This document shows positions 1 through 7,474 of a DNA stretch of 13,401 nucleotides, in pieces. The stretch is taken from positions 1 through 13,401 of the forward strand of contig JANXNT010000954.1 of the NCBI GenBank assembly GCA_025353985.1. The letters are read 5' to 3'. The first letter of the stretch is position 1, and each line of letters begins with the position of its first letter. Position numbers and translations under genes: made by a program. The stretch is from Limnoglobus sp. (GTDB taxonomy: Bacteria; Planctomycetota; Planctomycetia; Gemmatales; Gemmataceae). The notes below the pieces were generated by a model, which ran no database searches, had not been told where the DNA came from, and saw nothing but the letters and a program-made list of their open reading frames with translations.

Positions 1-1
1 A

Positions 2-559
2 ATTCGTCGATTGCATCGCGAGGAGACGAACCCGAAGATCGTGCTCGTCGGTTACAGTTTCGGTGCGGGGATCGTCGATGGCATCGCGGATCGGCTTTCC
101 GCCGATGGCCTACCGGTCGATGCGTTGGTGCAAATTGCCCCCGTGTATTTGCCGACGACGCAAATGAACCCGAACGACATACAGGTCGGTCGGCGCGTCG
201 TGATAAATCCGAACGGATTCCTCTCTGGGTTATCGCCGCGCGAGTCGGGCACGATCCAAGTCCCCGGTTCCGGTCACTTCTCGTTGCCGATGAACCCGGC
301 CACGATTTCGACGATGGCCGAGTTGTTGAACGAAATTGCCAGCACGATTCCGATTGCGATGCTGGCGGGGCCAAGTTTGCCGATCAACGACGATCCCGCA
401 CCGCTACCGGGTCAATTGCCGATCGGCCCGCAAAATCTCGCACCACCCCAAGGCGAATGGGTTCGCAAGCCGACGCTGACGCCCGTGCCCACACATCCGA
501 TCCCGCCGAACGCCACGCGCGTGCCACAAGGCACTCTGACCGTGCAACCAAAACCGTGA
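2..559 (+). CDS. Alpha/beta-hydrolase family protein, 3' part (5' end outside window)
   Basis: The reading frame is open to the left edge, so the gene starts upstream. Counting from the TTG codon at nt 11, a strand-like segment (KIVLVGYSFGAG) carries the nucleophile-elbow motif GxSxG with Ser16. A later GSGHFSLP supplies a plausible catalytic histidine (His89). This order is typical of the alpha/beta-hydrolase fold (lipase, esterase or thioesterase); the substrate cannot be told from this fragment. From about residue 120 to the end lies a low-complexity tail rich in proline, with many short PLPG/PIPP-like steps and no predicted fold. Such tails are common in secreted or envelope-associated planctomycete proteins, but the signal peptide, if any, lies outside the window. 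TGA stop at 557-559. The next gene, truD, begins 30 bp downstream on the same strand, so co-transcription is possible although the functions look unrelated. Confidence 0.7.
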   Translation: MRRLHREETNPKIVLVGYSFGAGIVDGIADRLSADGLPVDALVQIAPVYLPTTQMNPNDIQVGRRVVINPNGFLSGLSPRESGTIQVPGSGHFSLPMNPATISTMAELLNEIASTIPIAMLAGPSLPINDDPAPLPGQLPIGPQNLAPPQGEWVRKPTLTPVPTHPIPPNATRVPQGTLTVQPKP

Positions 560-589
560 GAGTATCCCCGAAGTTCGTATGATTATGGA

Positions 590-1750
590 ATGAAACTGAA
601 ACAATCGCCGGAAGATTTCTCCGTCGAAGAATTGACCGACGTCGTGCCCCAACCATCGGGGGCGTTCGCGCTTTACCGTTTAGCGAAGTCGGGTTGGACG
701 ACGCCCGATGCCATTTCGATCATCCGTCAGCGGTGGCATATTTCGCCGCAGCGGATCAGTTTCGGCGGGCTGAAAGATCGCCACGCAAACACAACGCAGT
801 TTATCACGATTGAAAACGGCCCGAAGAAAAACCTCGAACACCAGCGCATGTTGGTGACGTTTCTCGGCCACTCGCACGAGCCGTTCACGTCGGATCAGAT
901 TCGCGACAATCGCTTCGCAATCACCGTTCGCGAGCTTTCCGCAACCGCCGTCAAAGCGATGGAATTCACGATCAAGGAAGTCCGAACCGTCGGCTTGCCG
1001 AACTACTTCGACGACCAACGCTTCGGCTCGGTCATCCACGGTACGACGTTCCTCGCGATGGAAATGATGCACGCTCGCTTCGAGTCCGCATTACGGCTCG
1101 CGTTGACGGCACCGTACGAGTTCGACCGGGCGAGCCAGAAGCGCGAAAAGTCGATGTTGAACCGCCATTGGGGCGACTGGCAGGCGTGCCGTCAGCAGTG
1201 CGGCAAGGGGAGTTCGCGCTATGCGATCGATCACTTGTGCGCGAACCCGACCGACTTTCGCGGCGCGATCGAACGGCTGAATATGGAACTGCAAGGGTTG
1301 TATTTGGCCGCGTATCAGAGCCACGTCTGGAATCGCACGTTGGCGAAATGGATCGAAGACAAAATACCCGCTAAGGATCGCGTCGATATCGAAACGCGGC
1401 TCGGATCATTGCCTGTTCCGCGAACGAAAATCGATTGGGACAATCTCGTGTTACCGCTGCCATCGGCACGCTGGAAACCCGAAGCCGATTCGCCGTGGTT
1501 GCCGTACGTCGAGGGCGTGTTGGCCGAAGATGGCCTGACGTTGGCGACGATGAAAGTCCCCGGAATGCACAAGCCGTTCTTCTCGAAAGGCGACCGCCCC
1601 GTCTGCCTGAAGCCGAAAGAGATCACGATGGAACATGACGTCGACGATCAGCACCTGGGCCTCCGGAAAGCGATCCTGCACTTCGATCTCATCCGCGGCA
1701 GTTACGCCACGATGGTCGTCAAACGCCTGAGCCTGCGAACAAAACATTAA
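590..1750 (+). CDS. truD: tRNA pseudouridine(13) synthase TruD
   Basis: A 386-residue TruD-family pseudouridine synthase, which isomerises uridine 13 of tRNA to pseudouridine in the cytoplasm. The family signature GLKDRHANTTQ is at residues 60-70, with the catalytic aspartate at Asp63. A second conserved block NYFDDQRFG is at 138-146, a third (YLAAYQSHVWN) at about 238-248, and the typical C-terminal RGSYATMVVKR near 369-379. Length is close to but slightly above the E. coli enzyme (about 350), in keeping with an insertion in the TRUD domain between the second and third blocks or near 265-300. The ATG at 590 is preceded by only a weak purine stretch (TATGGA), so initiation may not rely on a strong Shine-Dalgarno; the family N-terminus (KQSPEDFSVEE, the common 'xxPEDFxVxE' start) fits this start well. 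All key residues are intact. It lies 30 bp after the hydrolase gene and 28 bp before the Uma2 gene. Confidence 0.95.
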   Translation: MKLKQSPEDFSVEELTDVVPQPSGAFALYRLAKSGWTTPDAISIIRQRWHISPQRISFGGLKDRHANTTQFITIENGPKKNLEHQRMLVTFLGHSHEPFTSDQIRDNRFAITVRELSATAVKAMEFTIKEVRTVGLPNYFDDQRFGSVIHGTTFLAMEMMHARFESALRLALTAPYEFDRASQKREKSMLNRHWGDWQACRQQCGKGSSRYAIDHLCANPTDFRGAIERLNMELQGLYLAAYQSHVWNRTLAKWIEDKIPAKDRVDIETRLGSLPVPRTKIDWDNLVLPLPSARWKPEADSPWLPYVEGVLAEDGLTLATMKVPGMHKPFFSKGDRPVCLKPKEITMEHDVDDQHLGLRKAILHFDLIRGSYATMVVKRLSLRTKH

Positions 1751-1778
1751 CGACGCCAATCGTCGTGCGAGGGGAATC

Positions 1779-2366
1779 ATGACTGCACTACCGAAATCGA
1801 GATTGACCGTCGCCGAGTATCTGGCGATCGAGCGAAAAGCCGAGTTCAAAAGCGAGTTTTTCGACGGCCAAATGTACGCGATGGCCGGTGCGAACCGCCA
1901 TCACAACATCGCCAACGAGAATCTTTCGACCGAGATTGGCGGTCTTTTGAAGGGCACTCAGTGCCGGACGTTGTCGCGCGATCAGCGTGTGCGGATTGGC
2001 AGCACGGGGTTGTATTGCTACCCCGATCTCATCATCGTCTGTGGCCCGCCCGAGTATGCGTCAGAAGATTCCGACACACTTGTCAATCCGCGTGTACTCG
2101 TCGAAGTGCTATCCGATTCGACCGAGCTTTACGACCGAACGACCAAGTTCCGACATTATCAGAAACTGCCATCGCTGATGGAGTACGTTATGGTTTCCCA
2201 ACGCGAGCCGGTGTGCGAACGGTTCACTCGCTCCGCAGATGGTTCATGGGCCTTGGTCGCGTTCGTCGGTATGGATTCGAAACTAGAACTGACATCGGTG
2301 CCAGTAAAAGTGCCACTCGCAGACATCTACGCCGGCGTCACCTTCCCCGAAGCGGAAACAAATTAG
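1779..2366 (+). CDS. Uma2 family (DUF820) PD-(D/E)XK-fold nuclease-like protein
   Basis: A 195-residue protein with the Uma2 pattern. The N-terminus (LTVAEYLAIE) is followed by a conserved acidic FFDG region (residues 27-30). The core has YPDLIIV (Asp83), then VLVEVLSDST (Glu109) and the downstream DRTTKFRHYQKL block with a conserved Lys123 and Tyr127. Asp83, Glu109 and the following residues fit the restriction-endonuclease-like active site of this family. Uma2 proteins are abundant in cyanobacteria and planctomycetes, usually as solitary paralogues; their biological role is not settled. The ATG is preceded by AGGGGA at a good Shine-Dalgarno distance. The TAG stop shares four bases (TTAG, 2363-2366) with the stop of the convergent gene on the other strand, so the two genes meet tail to tail with no room for a separate terminator. 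Confidence 0.9.
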   Translation: MTALPKSRLTVAEYLAIERKAEFKSEFFDGQMYAMAGANRHHNIANENLSTEIGGLLKGTQCRTLSRDQRVRIGSTGLYCYPDLIIVCGPPEYASEDSDTLVNPRVLVEVLSDSTELYDRTTKFRHYQKLPSLMEYVMVSQREPVCERFTRSADGSWALVAFVGMDSKLELTSVPVKVPLADIYAGVTFPEAETN

Positions 2367-3121
2367 TCCTTCGTGTTCACGACGATTCCGTCGTCGCAAT
2401 CGTTTCTAATCTTCGCGAGGTAGTGTTTTGCTGCCGTATCGAGTTCTTCCTCGGTTTCGTGCGTCTCCTCGAAAGCACGACCCTCGACATAGCCGTAAAC
2501 GATCGAACCCGCAGGGATAACTCGCACGAACGATTCGTGAGGTCGTTCGCATATGCTTTCCCAGTAACCAATCAGGAAGCCGTGAAAGAAAGCCGTAAAT
2601 CGATTGATCTCGGCGCGGGAAAACTCAGTTTCCACCGGTTGTGGAATCTTGAACTCTTTTAACCGCGGATCGTTTTCTGAAACGATCTTGCGAACGATGT
2701 AATACAACGAGTCGCGGCAGTTATGGACTTCAAATAAGTAAGCGAACGAATTGTCTCCGCGGATCACATCAAGAGCAAAAGGAAAGGAAAACGATCCCTT
2801 GTAGGTGTCGAAATACTTCCCGCTCGGCCCGAACTTTTCTGACAGGACAATCTGAATTTCAGCGAAATTGAGGTTGTCATTTTCATTCGTTAAAAACAAC
2901 CCTATCAAAAACTGGTAGTCGTCCTGAATTGCCAAACTCCTCCTCATTGAGTCGATAAACTCGCCATCGCTCAACCGTGTCAAGCGATACGTGATTCCAT
3001 CCAAATGGAATTCCGTCTTACATTTCTGGGTGGTTAATCGTTTAATGGCAACGGAAAGTTGCCGAAGCTCAACGGGGTTGAGTTTCGATGCTAACGAGAT
3101 CAACTGATTGAGCGAATTCAT
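2363..3121 (-). CDS. Hypothetical protein, family not recognised (252 aa)
   Basis: I do not recognise this protein. The first 35 residues are a probable amphipathic helix (MNSLNQLISLASKLNPVELR) leading to a mixed, largely alpha/beta soluble protein with many aromatic and acidic residues. There is no signal peptide, transmembrane segment or cysteine cluster. The C-terminal part has an acidic helix (EETHETEEELDTAAK) ending in CDDGIVVNTKD. The start ATG at 3121-3119 has a GAGG element seven or so bases upstream, and coding over the full length is supported by the clean stop-to-stop fit with both neighbours. Base composition is visibly AT-richer than the flanking genes (runs such as those around 2680-2760 and 2870-2910), which hints at foreign origin. 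It follows the nucleotidyltransferase gene by 30 bp on the same strand, so both are probably one transcript. Whether they act together (for example as a toxin-antitoxin-like or defence pair) is inference only. Confidence 0.75.
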   Translation of the reverse strand: MNSLNQLISLASKLNPVELRQLSVAIKRLTTQKCKTEFHLDGITYRLTRLSDGEFIDSMRRSLAIQDDYQFLIGLFLTNENDNLNFAEIQIVLSEKFGPSGKYFDTYKGSFSFPFALDVIRGDNSFAYLFEVHNCRDSLYYIVRKIVSENDPRLKEFKIPQPVETEFSRAEINRFTAFFHGFLIGYWESICERPHESFVRVIPAGSIVYGYVEGRAFEETHETEEELDTAAKHYLAKIRNDCDDGIVVNTKD

Positions 3122-3151
3122 CGTAGTGCCTCGCTGAAGAAATTTGCCGCT

Positions 3152-3742
3152 TCATCCGTTCGGGTCGTCGATTAGTTGCTGCAATCGCCCGCCGAGCGGT
3201 GGTGGGAATCGTGCGGGCCAACTTTCATCGATCAGTCCGACGCCGATCATGTCGAGCAGATGCACGCGATCCTTGAGTCGCCAGGCGATCAATTTCATCT
3301 TGATCAGGCCTTGAAGGCTGACCACTTGGAACTCGACGGCGCGTTCGGATTCGTCGATCTCGGGCAGTGTGTGAAGGTCGTTGGGTCGCACTTTCTCGCC
3401 TGCATACAGCAAGTGAATCCCAGAACTCGGCATCGCATCCGGCCCATCGATAAAAATGTCGATGCCGGAGCCAAAATAGTGGGTAAAGCCGACCCTTTCG
3501 AGCGCATCTCGCAACGCATCGAAGTCCTCACGACGAATGAGAATATCGACGTCACGGGTGTTGCGGACGGCCCCTTCATCGACCCGTGCCACCCACTCGG
3601 CCACCGCGTTCCCGCCAACGACGGCATAGCGAACGCCTGCGGCATCGAGTGCGCGCGTTGCCCGGCGCATCCGTTCCTTGACTTTTTCCGCTGCCATGAG
3701 TGCCCTTTCCCAACCAACGAGCGCGATTGTTGCTTCGGCCAT
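3152..3742 (-). CDS. Nucleotidyltransferase-fold protein (MNT/AbiEii-like superfamily)
   Basis: A 196-residue protein with the minimal nucleotidyltransferase core. A helix leads into AAGVRYAVVGGNAVAEW, with the GG motif at residues 43-44, followed by NTRDVDILI, where Asp64 and Asp66 form the metal-binding DxD. A possible third carboxylate is Asp95 (GIDIFID). A later block (LQGLIKMKLIAWRLKDRVHLLD, about 143-164) matches the L..MK..A.R.KD..D pattern seen in solo nucleotidyltransferase-like proteins of the AbiEii/DUF6036 type. The likely chemistry is transfer of NMP to an unknown acceptor; related folds include antitoxins, toxins and antibiotic-modifying enzymes. The ATG at 3742-3740 is preceded on the minus strand by AGAGGTG, a strong ribosome site, which fixes this start. 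It is divergent from the helicase gene (170-bp spacer) and heads a probable two-gene operon with the unknown gene ending at 2363. Confidence 0.85.
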   Translation of the reverse strand: MAEATIALVGWERALMAAEKVKERMRRATRALDAAGVRYAVVGGNAVAEWVARVDEGAVRNTRDVDILIRREDFDALRDALERVGFTHYFGSGIDIFIDGPDAMPSSGIHLLYAGEKVRPNDLHTLPEIDESERAVEFQVVSLQGLIKMKLIAWRLKDRVHLLDMIGVGLIDESWPARFPPPLGGRLQQLIDDPNG

Positions 3743-3912
3743 TATGCACCTCTTGTATCGTTGGCTCTATGTTATGCGATCCGCACCGAGACAACGTGGG
3801 AAACTGCGTACCTGCCTCCCAAACCGATACAACGCACAAACCCGCCTTGCAACTGCATGGGTGTAATCGCTACGATGGTCTGTTCGGTTTTACTCGCAAC
3901 CCGCCGGTGAAC

Positions 3913-5853
3913 ATGCCGCTGACAAAAACGCCCGCCACGGCCGCGACTGCCGTGACAACCGTGCCTCCTGCCACCAACTTCCCGACGTTCGACCCGATGA
4001 ATCCGTTCATCGTGCAGTCGGATCGTTCGGTACTCGTTGAGGTGGACAATCCGAAATATGCTGCGGCCCGGGATGCGCTTGCGCCGTTCGCGGAACTGGA
4101 AAAAAGCCCCGAGCACATCCACACGTACCGTATCTCGAACCTCTCGCTGTGGAACGCCGCCGCCGCCGGGTTTACCGCCGAGCAGATGGTGGCAGTGCTT
4201 CAGAAGTACACGAAGTTCCCGATCCCGCAGACGCTGCCCGGCGACCTCGCCGAAACCGTTAGCCGCTACGGCCGCGTGCGCCTGGAGCGTATCGAGGAAG
4301 GCAAATTGCGGCTCGTTTGCCGCGATAAACCGCTTCTCGAAGAGTTGAGCCGTCAGAAGAAGCTCAAGGAATATCTCGGCGTCCGCATCGACGACCTCAG
4401 CTTTTCGATCGACCCGGCACACCGTGGCATCTTGAAGCAAACGCTGATTTCCGTTGGCTACCCTGCCGAAGACCTCGCGGGTTACACCGAAGGGGCCGCA
4501 CTGCCGACGCAACTCCGTGAGATCGCCCGGAGCGGCTTGCCGTTCCACGTGCGCGATTATCAGCGTGATGCTGCCGATGTTTTCTACGCGGGTGGCGATG
4601 TTCGCGGTGGTTCCGGTGTGATCGTGCTGCCGTGCGGTGCGGGCAAAACGATCGTCGGCATCACGGCGATGGCGCTTCTACAGAAATCGACGCTCGTGCT
4701 GACGACGAGCGTGACGGCGGTGAAGCAGTGGCGTCGCGAAATTATCGACAAAACGAACCTCACCGAAGACGATGTCAAGGAATACACCGGCGACACGAAA
4801 GAGATCGGCGCGGTTACCGTGGCCACGTATCAGATCATCACGTATCGCCCGGGAAAGAAGCGGAAGAAGAACAAGCCGAAACCGAGCGATGACGATATCG
4901 AGGACGACGACGAAGAAGAAGACGAGCCGATGCCTGAGCCGACGATGGAAGAACTCGAAGGCGAAGACGAACCCGAAGCGCGCGGCAAACGCCGCGGCCC
5001 CGGTTCGCCCGATGAATACCCCCACTTCGGCTTGTTCGACAAGCAAGATTGGGGCCTCATCATTTACGACGAAGTTCACTTGTTGCCCGCGCCCGTGTTC
5101 CGCGTGACGGCACAGATTCAAGCCCGGCGACGGCTCGGATTGACCGCGACGCTGATCCGCGAAGACCAACGCGAAGGCGATGTTTTCACGCTGATCGGCC
5201 CGAAAAAGTACGATGTACCGTGGCGAGAACTCGAATCGAAAGGCTGGATCGCCTCGGCGTCGTGTACCGAAATTCGCGTTAGCCTGCCCGACGACCGCTT
5301 GCGCATGGAGTACGCCGTCGCCGACTGGCGACACAAGTACCGCCTCGCCAGCGAAAACCCCGTCAAAGACGAAGTCGTGGCGGAGTTGCTCAGCCGCTAT
5401 CACGATCAGCGTGTGATCGTCATCGGCCAATATTTGTCGCAATTGCGAACGATGGCGAAGCGGTTCAACATCCCGCTCATCACCGGTTCGACGCCGAACG
5501 TCGAACGCGAACTGCTTTACAACCAGTTCCGCAGCGGCGAAGTGCGGCACCTCGTGTTATCGAAAGTCGGGAATTTTGCGATCGACTTGCCGGATGCAAA
5601 CGTGCTGATTCAGATATCGGGCACGTTCGGCAGTCGGCAAGAAGAAGCGCAACGGCTCGGTCGCGTGTTGCGTCCGAAGGGGGCGGGTGGCGAAGCGAAC
5701 TTTTACACCGTGGTCACGCGCGATACCCGCGAACTCGACTTCGCCCACCACAGGCAGATGTTTCTGACCGAGCAAGGGTACAGTTACGCGATCGTCGACG
5801 AACGGGAAATCCTGCCCGCGCCGCCTCCGAAATCGATAGAATCTCCGGTATGA
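3913..5853 (+). CDS. XPB/Ssl2-type SF2 DNA helicase (DEAD/DEAH-box, bacterial XPB)
   Basis: A 646-residue superfamily-2 helicase, an ATP-driven DNA translocase expected to act in DNA repair or transcription-coupled processes. The N-terminal XPB-specific domain (NPFIVQSDRSVLVEVD, residues 30-45, through KYTKFPIPQTL, about 98-108) precedes the ATPase core. Walker A is PCGAGKT (240-246). Motif II is DEVH (386-389). The XPB hallmark RED motif follows GLTAT as IREDQ (Arg416-Asp418), then FTLIGPKKYDVPW. Motif VI is EEAQRLGRVLRPK (577-589). The start is the ATG at 3913 with GGTGA four bases upstream; the frame stays open to 3700, but that would run into the divergent nucleotidyltransferase gene and adds unrelated residues. 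Oddity: residues about 312-366, between TYQIITY and EYPHFGLFD, hold a basic stretch followed by an acidic low-complexity insert (for example DDDIEDDDEEEDEP) that I do not expect in most bacterial XPB proteins. The stop overlaps the next start. Confidence 0.92.
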   Translation: MPLTKTPATAATAVTTVPPATNFPTFDPMNPFIVQSDRSVLVEVDNPKYAAARDALAPFAELEKSPEHIHTYRISNLSLWNAAAAGFTAEQMVAVLQKYTKFPIPQTLPGDLAETVSRYGRVRLERIEEGKLRLVCRDKPLLEELSRQKKLKEYLGVRIDDLSFSIDPAHRGILKQTLISVGYPAEDLAGYTEGAALPTQLREIARSGLPFHVRDYQRDAADVFYAGGDVRGGSGVIVLPCGAGKTIVGITAMALLQKSTLVLTTSVTAVKQWRREIIDKTNLTEDDVKEYTGDTKEIGAVTVATYQIITYRPGKKRKKNKPKPSDDDIEDDDEEEDEPMPEPTMEELEGEDEPEARGKRRGPGSPDEYPHFGLFDKQDWGLIIYDEVHLLPAPVFRVTAQIQARRRLGLTATLIREDQREGDVFTLIGPKKYDVPWRELESKGWIASASCTEIRVSLPDDRLRMEYAVADWRHKYRLASENPVKDEVVAELLSRYHDQRVIVIGQYLSQLRTMAKRFNIPLITGSTPNVERELLYNQFRSGEVRHLVLSKVGNFAIDLPDANVLIQISGTFGSRQEEAQRLGRVLRPKGAGGEANFYTVVTRDTRELDFAHHRQMFLTEQGYSYAIVDEREILPAPPPKSIESPV

Positions 5854-6077
5854 CACCCACGACGATCCGCCTCGCCGCCAAGCTCCACCGCCGCGTCTGC
5901 TTCGTACTCACCGAAGACGCGGTGTTAGCCGAGGAACTGCTCGCCCGGAAAAAACTCTCAACAGAAGTCGTGGGTCGGCTATCGGATCGCGTCTTGCTCA
6001 TCCGCCCCGGCCGCGCCGTCGCCGTACTCGAAGAACTCAAGAAAATGGGCCACACGCCACAAGTCGTCGGGAAATAA
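5850..6077 (+). CDS. Small basic protein translationally coupled to the XPB helicase (75 aa)
   Basis: Family not recognised. The ATG at 5850-5852 overlaps the TGA of the helicase gene (ATGA, 5850-5853), the classic arrangement for translational coupling. The protein is 75 residues, rich in Arg, Lys, Leu and Val, with no transmembrane segment or cysteine. It reads like a compact alpha/beta unit: a basic beginning (KLHRRVCFVL), then an LAEELLARKKLSTEVVG helix-strand piece, then RVLLIRPGRAVAVLEELKKMG. The alternating strand/helix spacing resembles a small nucleotide- or nucleic-acid-binding half-domain, but that is only a visual impression. Coupling to the helicase suggests co-stoichiometric expression and perhaps a direct partner or processivity/regulatory role. 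The gene is followed by a strong palindrome in front of the convergent ABC gene. Confidence 0.75.
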   Translation: MTPTTIRLAAKLHRRVCFVLTEDAVLAEELLARKKLSTEVVGRLSDRVLLIRPGRAVAVLEELKKMGHTPQVVGK

Positions 6078-6099
6078 ATCTGGGATCGAGTTCCTTGTA

Positions 6100-6161
6100 G
6101 TAGAAGTCGTGAGACTTATGACACTGCAACTTCGCGCGCACCTAAGTCTGACGACTTCGAC
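6100..6161. terminator. Imperfect 19-bp inverted repeat between convergent genes (probable bidirectional terminator or palindromic repeat)
   Basis: The left arm GTAGAAGTCGTGAGACTTA (6100-6118) pairs with the right arm TAAGTCTGACGACTTCGAC (6143-6161), with two mismatches in 19 positions; the inner 16 bp have one. The loop is 24 nt. It sits exactly in the 115-bp gap where the small coupled gene (+) and the ABC gene (-) converge, a natural place for a shared terminator. There is only a weak T-run (TTTA) on the plus side, so factor-independent termination is not certain. It may instead belong to a family of dispersed palindromes. Confidence 0.5.
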
Positions 6162-6192
6162 TTTATCAGAATCGCTTTGTAGGCTGATCACC

Positions 6193-7134
6193 CTATTTCC
6201 CGTTTAACACGGGGTGGTGGGGGTCGCTGAGGCGGAGGCGTTTCGCGTTCGGGAACGGCGTCAGTTCGCTGGTATCCACGTCGAGGGGTTTGTGCCGGGT
6301 GCGGCCGATGTCTGCGGATTCGGCGGCTTCTTGGGCGTCGGTTTTCATCGTGCCATCGGCCATCTTGAAGATACGATCCGCGTAGCCTTCGAGTCGGTGA
6401 TCGTGCGTGACGACCAACACCGTCGCTCCGCGTAACTTTGCCGATTCCTTCAGCATGTTCATCACTTGCTGGCCGTTTTCCCAGTCCAGGGCACTCGTCG
6501 GTTCGTCGGCGAAGATGAACGACGGGTTCTTGACCAACGCACGGGCGATCGCCACACGCTGCTTTTCGCCACCGGAGAGTGCCAATGGCCGCAAGTGGGC
6601 ACGGTTCGCCATGCCGAGTTGGCCGAGTACGTGGTCGGCACGTTTGCGGGCAATCCGGGCCGAAACGCCTTCTCCCCAACGCAACACGACTTCGAGTTGC
6701 TGCCGTGCCGACAATGCGGGAAACAGGTTGTAACCCTGGAAGATATAGCTGCAATGCTCCAGGCGAAACCGCTCCATTTCGCTATCTTCCATCGTCCAGA
6801 CGTCGCGACCAAGGGCCGTCACGGTGCCGCTATCGGGGCGCAACAGTGCCGACAACACTGCCAGAAGTGTCGACTTCCCGCTGCCGCTCGGCCCCATGAG
6901 GAGGTTCATTTCTCCCTTTTGGAATTCGACGGAGGCCTCTTTGAGCGCATACATCTTCGTCGAACCAGTACCGAACGAGCGGGACAGGTTCGAGCCGACG
7001 AGCACGGGAACCTTCGCCGTGAGGATCGTCGGACCGCTGACGCGGCGCTGGGAGTGTGCGATGGGGGATTCTGTGGGTTGCAGCCACCGGCCAAGGAACG
7101 GCAAGCGGGTAACGAGTTGGGCGATGTTGGGCAT
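6193..7134 (-). CDS. ABC transporter ATP-binding protein (MacB/DevA/LolD class)
   Basis: A 313-residue ABC ATPase. Walker A is GPSGSGKST (81-89), the Q-loop glutamine is Gln133 (YIFQGYNLF), the signature is LSGGEKQRVAIARAL (186-200), Walker B is FIFADEP (206-212) and the switch histidine is His244 (VVTHDHR). The wording of the H-loop region (YADRIFKMADG) is closest to the MacB/DevA/LolD group, which powers export of lipids, lipoproteins or small molecules through a MacB-type permease. No permease or HlyD-like partner is in this window: the gene downstream is convergent and the gene upstream is a serine acetyltransferase. There is an N-terminal extension of about 45 residues before the ATPase domain and a C-terminal tail of about 50. 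The ATG at 7134-7132 with GAGG about nine bases upstream is preferred; the frame is open further up to 7320, but that extension has no protein character. Confidence 0.92.
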   Translation of the reverse strand: MPNIAQLVTRLPFLGRWLQPTESPIAHSQRRVSGPTILTAKVPVLVGSNLSRSFGTGSTKMYALKEASVEFQKGEMNLLMGPSGSGKSTLLAVLSALLRPDSGTVTALGRDVWTMEDSEMERFRLEHCSYIFQGYNLFPALSARQQLEVVLRWGEGVSARIARKRADHVLGQLGMANRAHLRPLALSGGEKQRVAIARALVKNPSFIFADEPTSALDWENGQQVMNMLKESAKLRGATVLVVTHDHRLEGYADRIFKMADGTMKTDAQEAAESADIGRTRHKPLDVDTSELTPFPNAKRLRLSDPHHPVLNGK

Positions 7135-7474
7135 TCTGAACGACCTCACGAAGAGGAAACCTGTATTCGTGGAGTGCGACGCAAATCGGCGTGGCACGCG
7201 ATTTCGAGACGGTTCACGGGTGTGTACCGAAGATTCTCCTTCTGTGGGCCACCGCCCACCACCGACGCAAGAGAAACAGAAATTCTCGCCCGGCTTGCGC
7301 CAGGTAAGTTTTACCAACAAGTATAGTTTTGGTGAACAAAGTCCGCCAAGGCAACTAATTTACCAGGTTTACCGACCTTTTTTAACCCGGTGGATCGGTA
7401 AAAGTTACAATTTCGGCGCAAATGGCAGAAACGTTAGTTGTGGCGAGTGCCAGAAACGACAGGAAATGGCGGAA
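7135..7474. other. 340-bp spacer between the acetyltransferase and ABC genes
   Basis: No convincing gene. It should hold the 3' end signals of the acetyltransferase and the promoter of the ABC gene (both minus strand). An 8-bp inverted repeat TTTACCGA/TCGGTAAA (7368-7375 and 7395-7402) surrounds a short T-rich stretch; it could be an operator or a weak terminator hairpin, but there is no clear T-run behind it on the minus strand. The spacer argues that the two minus-strand genes are separate transcription units. Confidence 0.4.

Noticed and set aside
3176..3910. 244-codon plus-strand frame antisense to the nucleotidyltransferase
   Set aside because: The minus-strand nucleotidyltransferase has clear motifs and a strong ribosome site; the antisense frame has neither.
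3700..3912. Upstream extension of the helicase to an ATG at 3700
   Set aside because: It would overlap the start of the divergent gene, the residues do not resemble XPB N-termini, and the ATG at 3913 has a ribosome site.
4678..5550. 290-codon open frame antisense to the helicase
   Set aside because: A shadow of the GC-biased codon positions of the helicase; its residues mirror the acidic insert and show no domain.
7135..7320. 62-residue upstream extension of the ABC ATPase
   Set aside because: The added residues have no protein-like character, and the internal ATG at 7134 has a GAGG element.
6466..7326. 286-codon plus-strand frame antisense to the ABC ATPase
   Set aside because: The minus strand carries all ABC motifs in order; this frame is its complement shadow.
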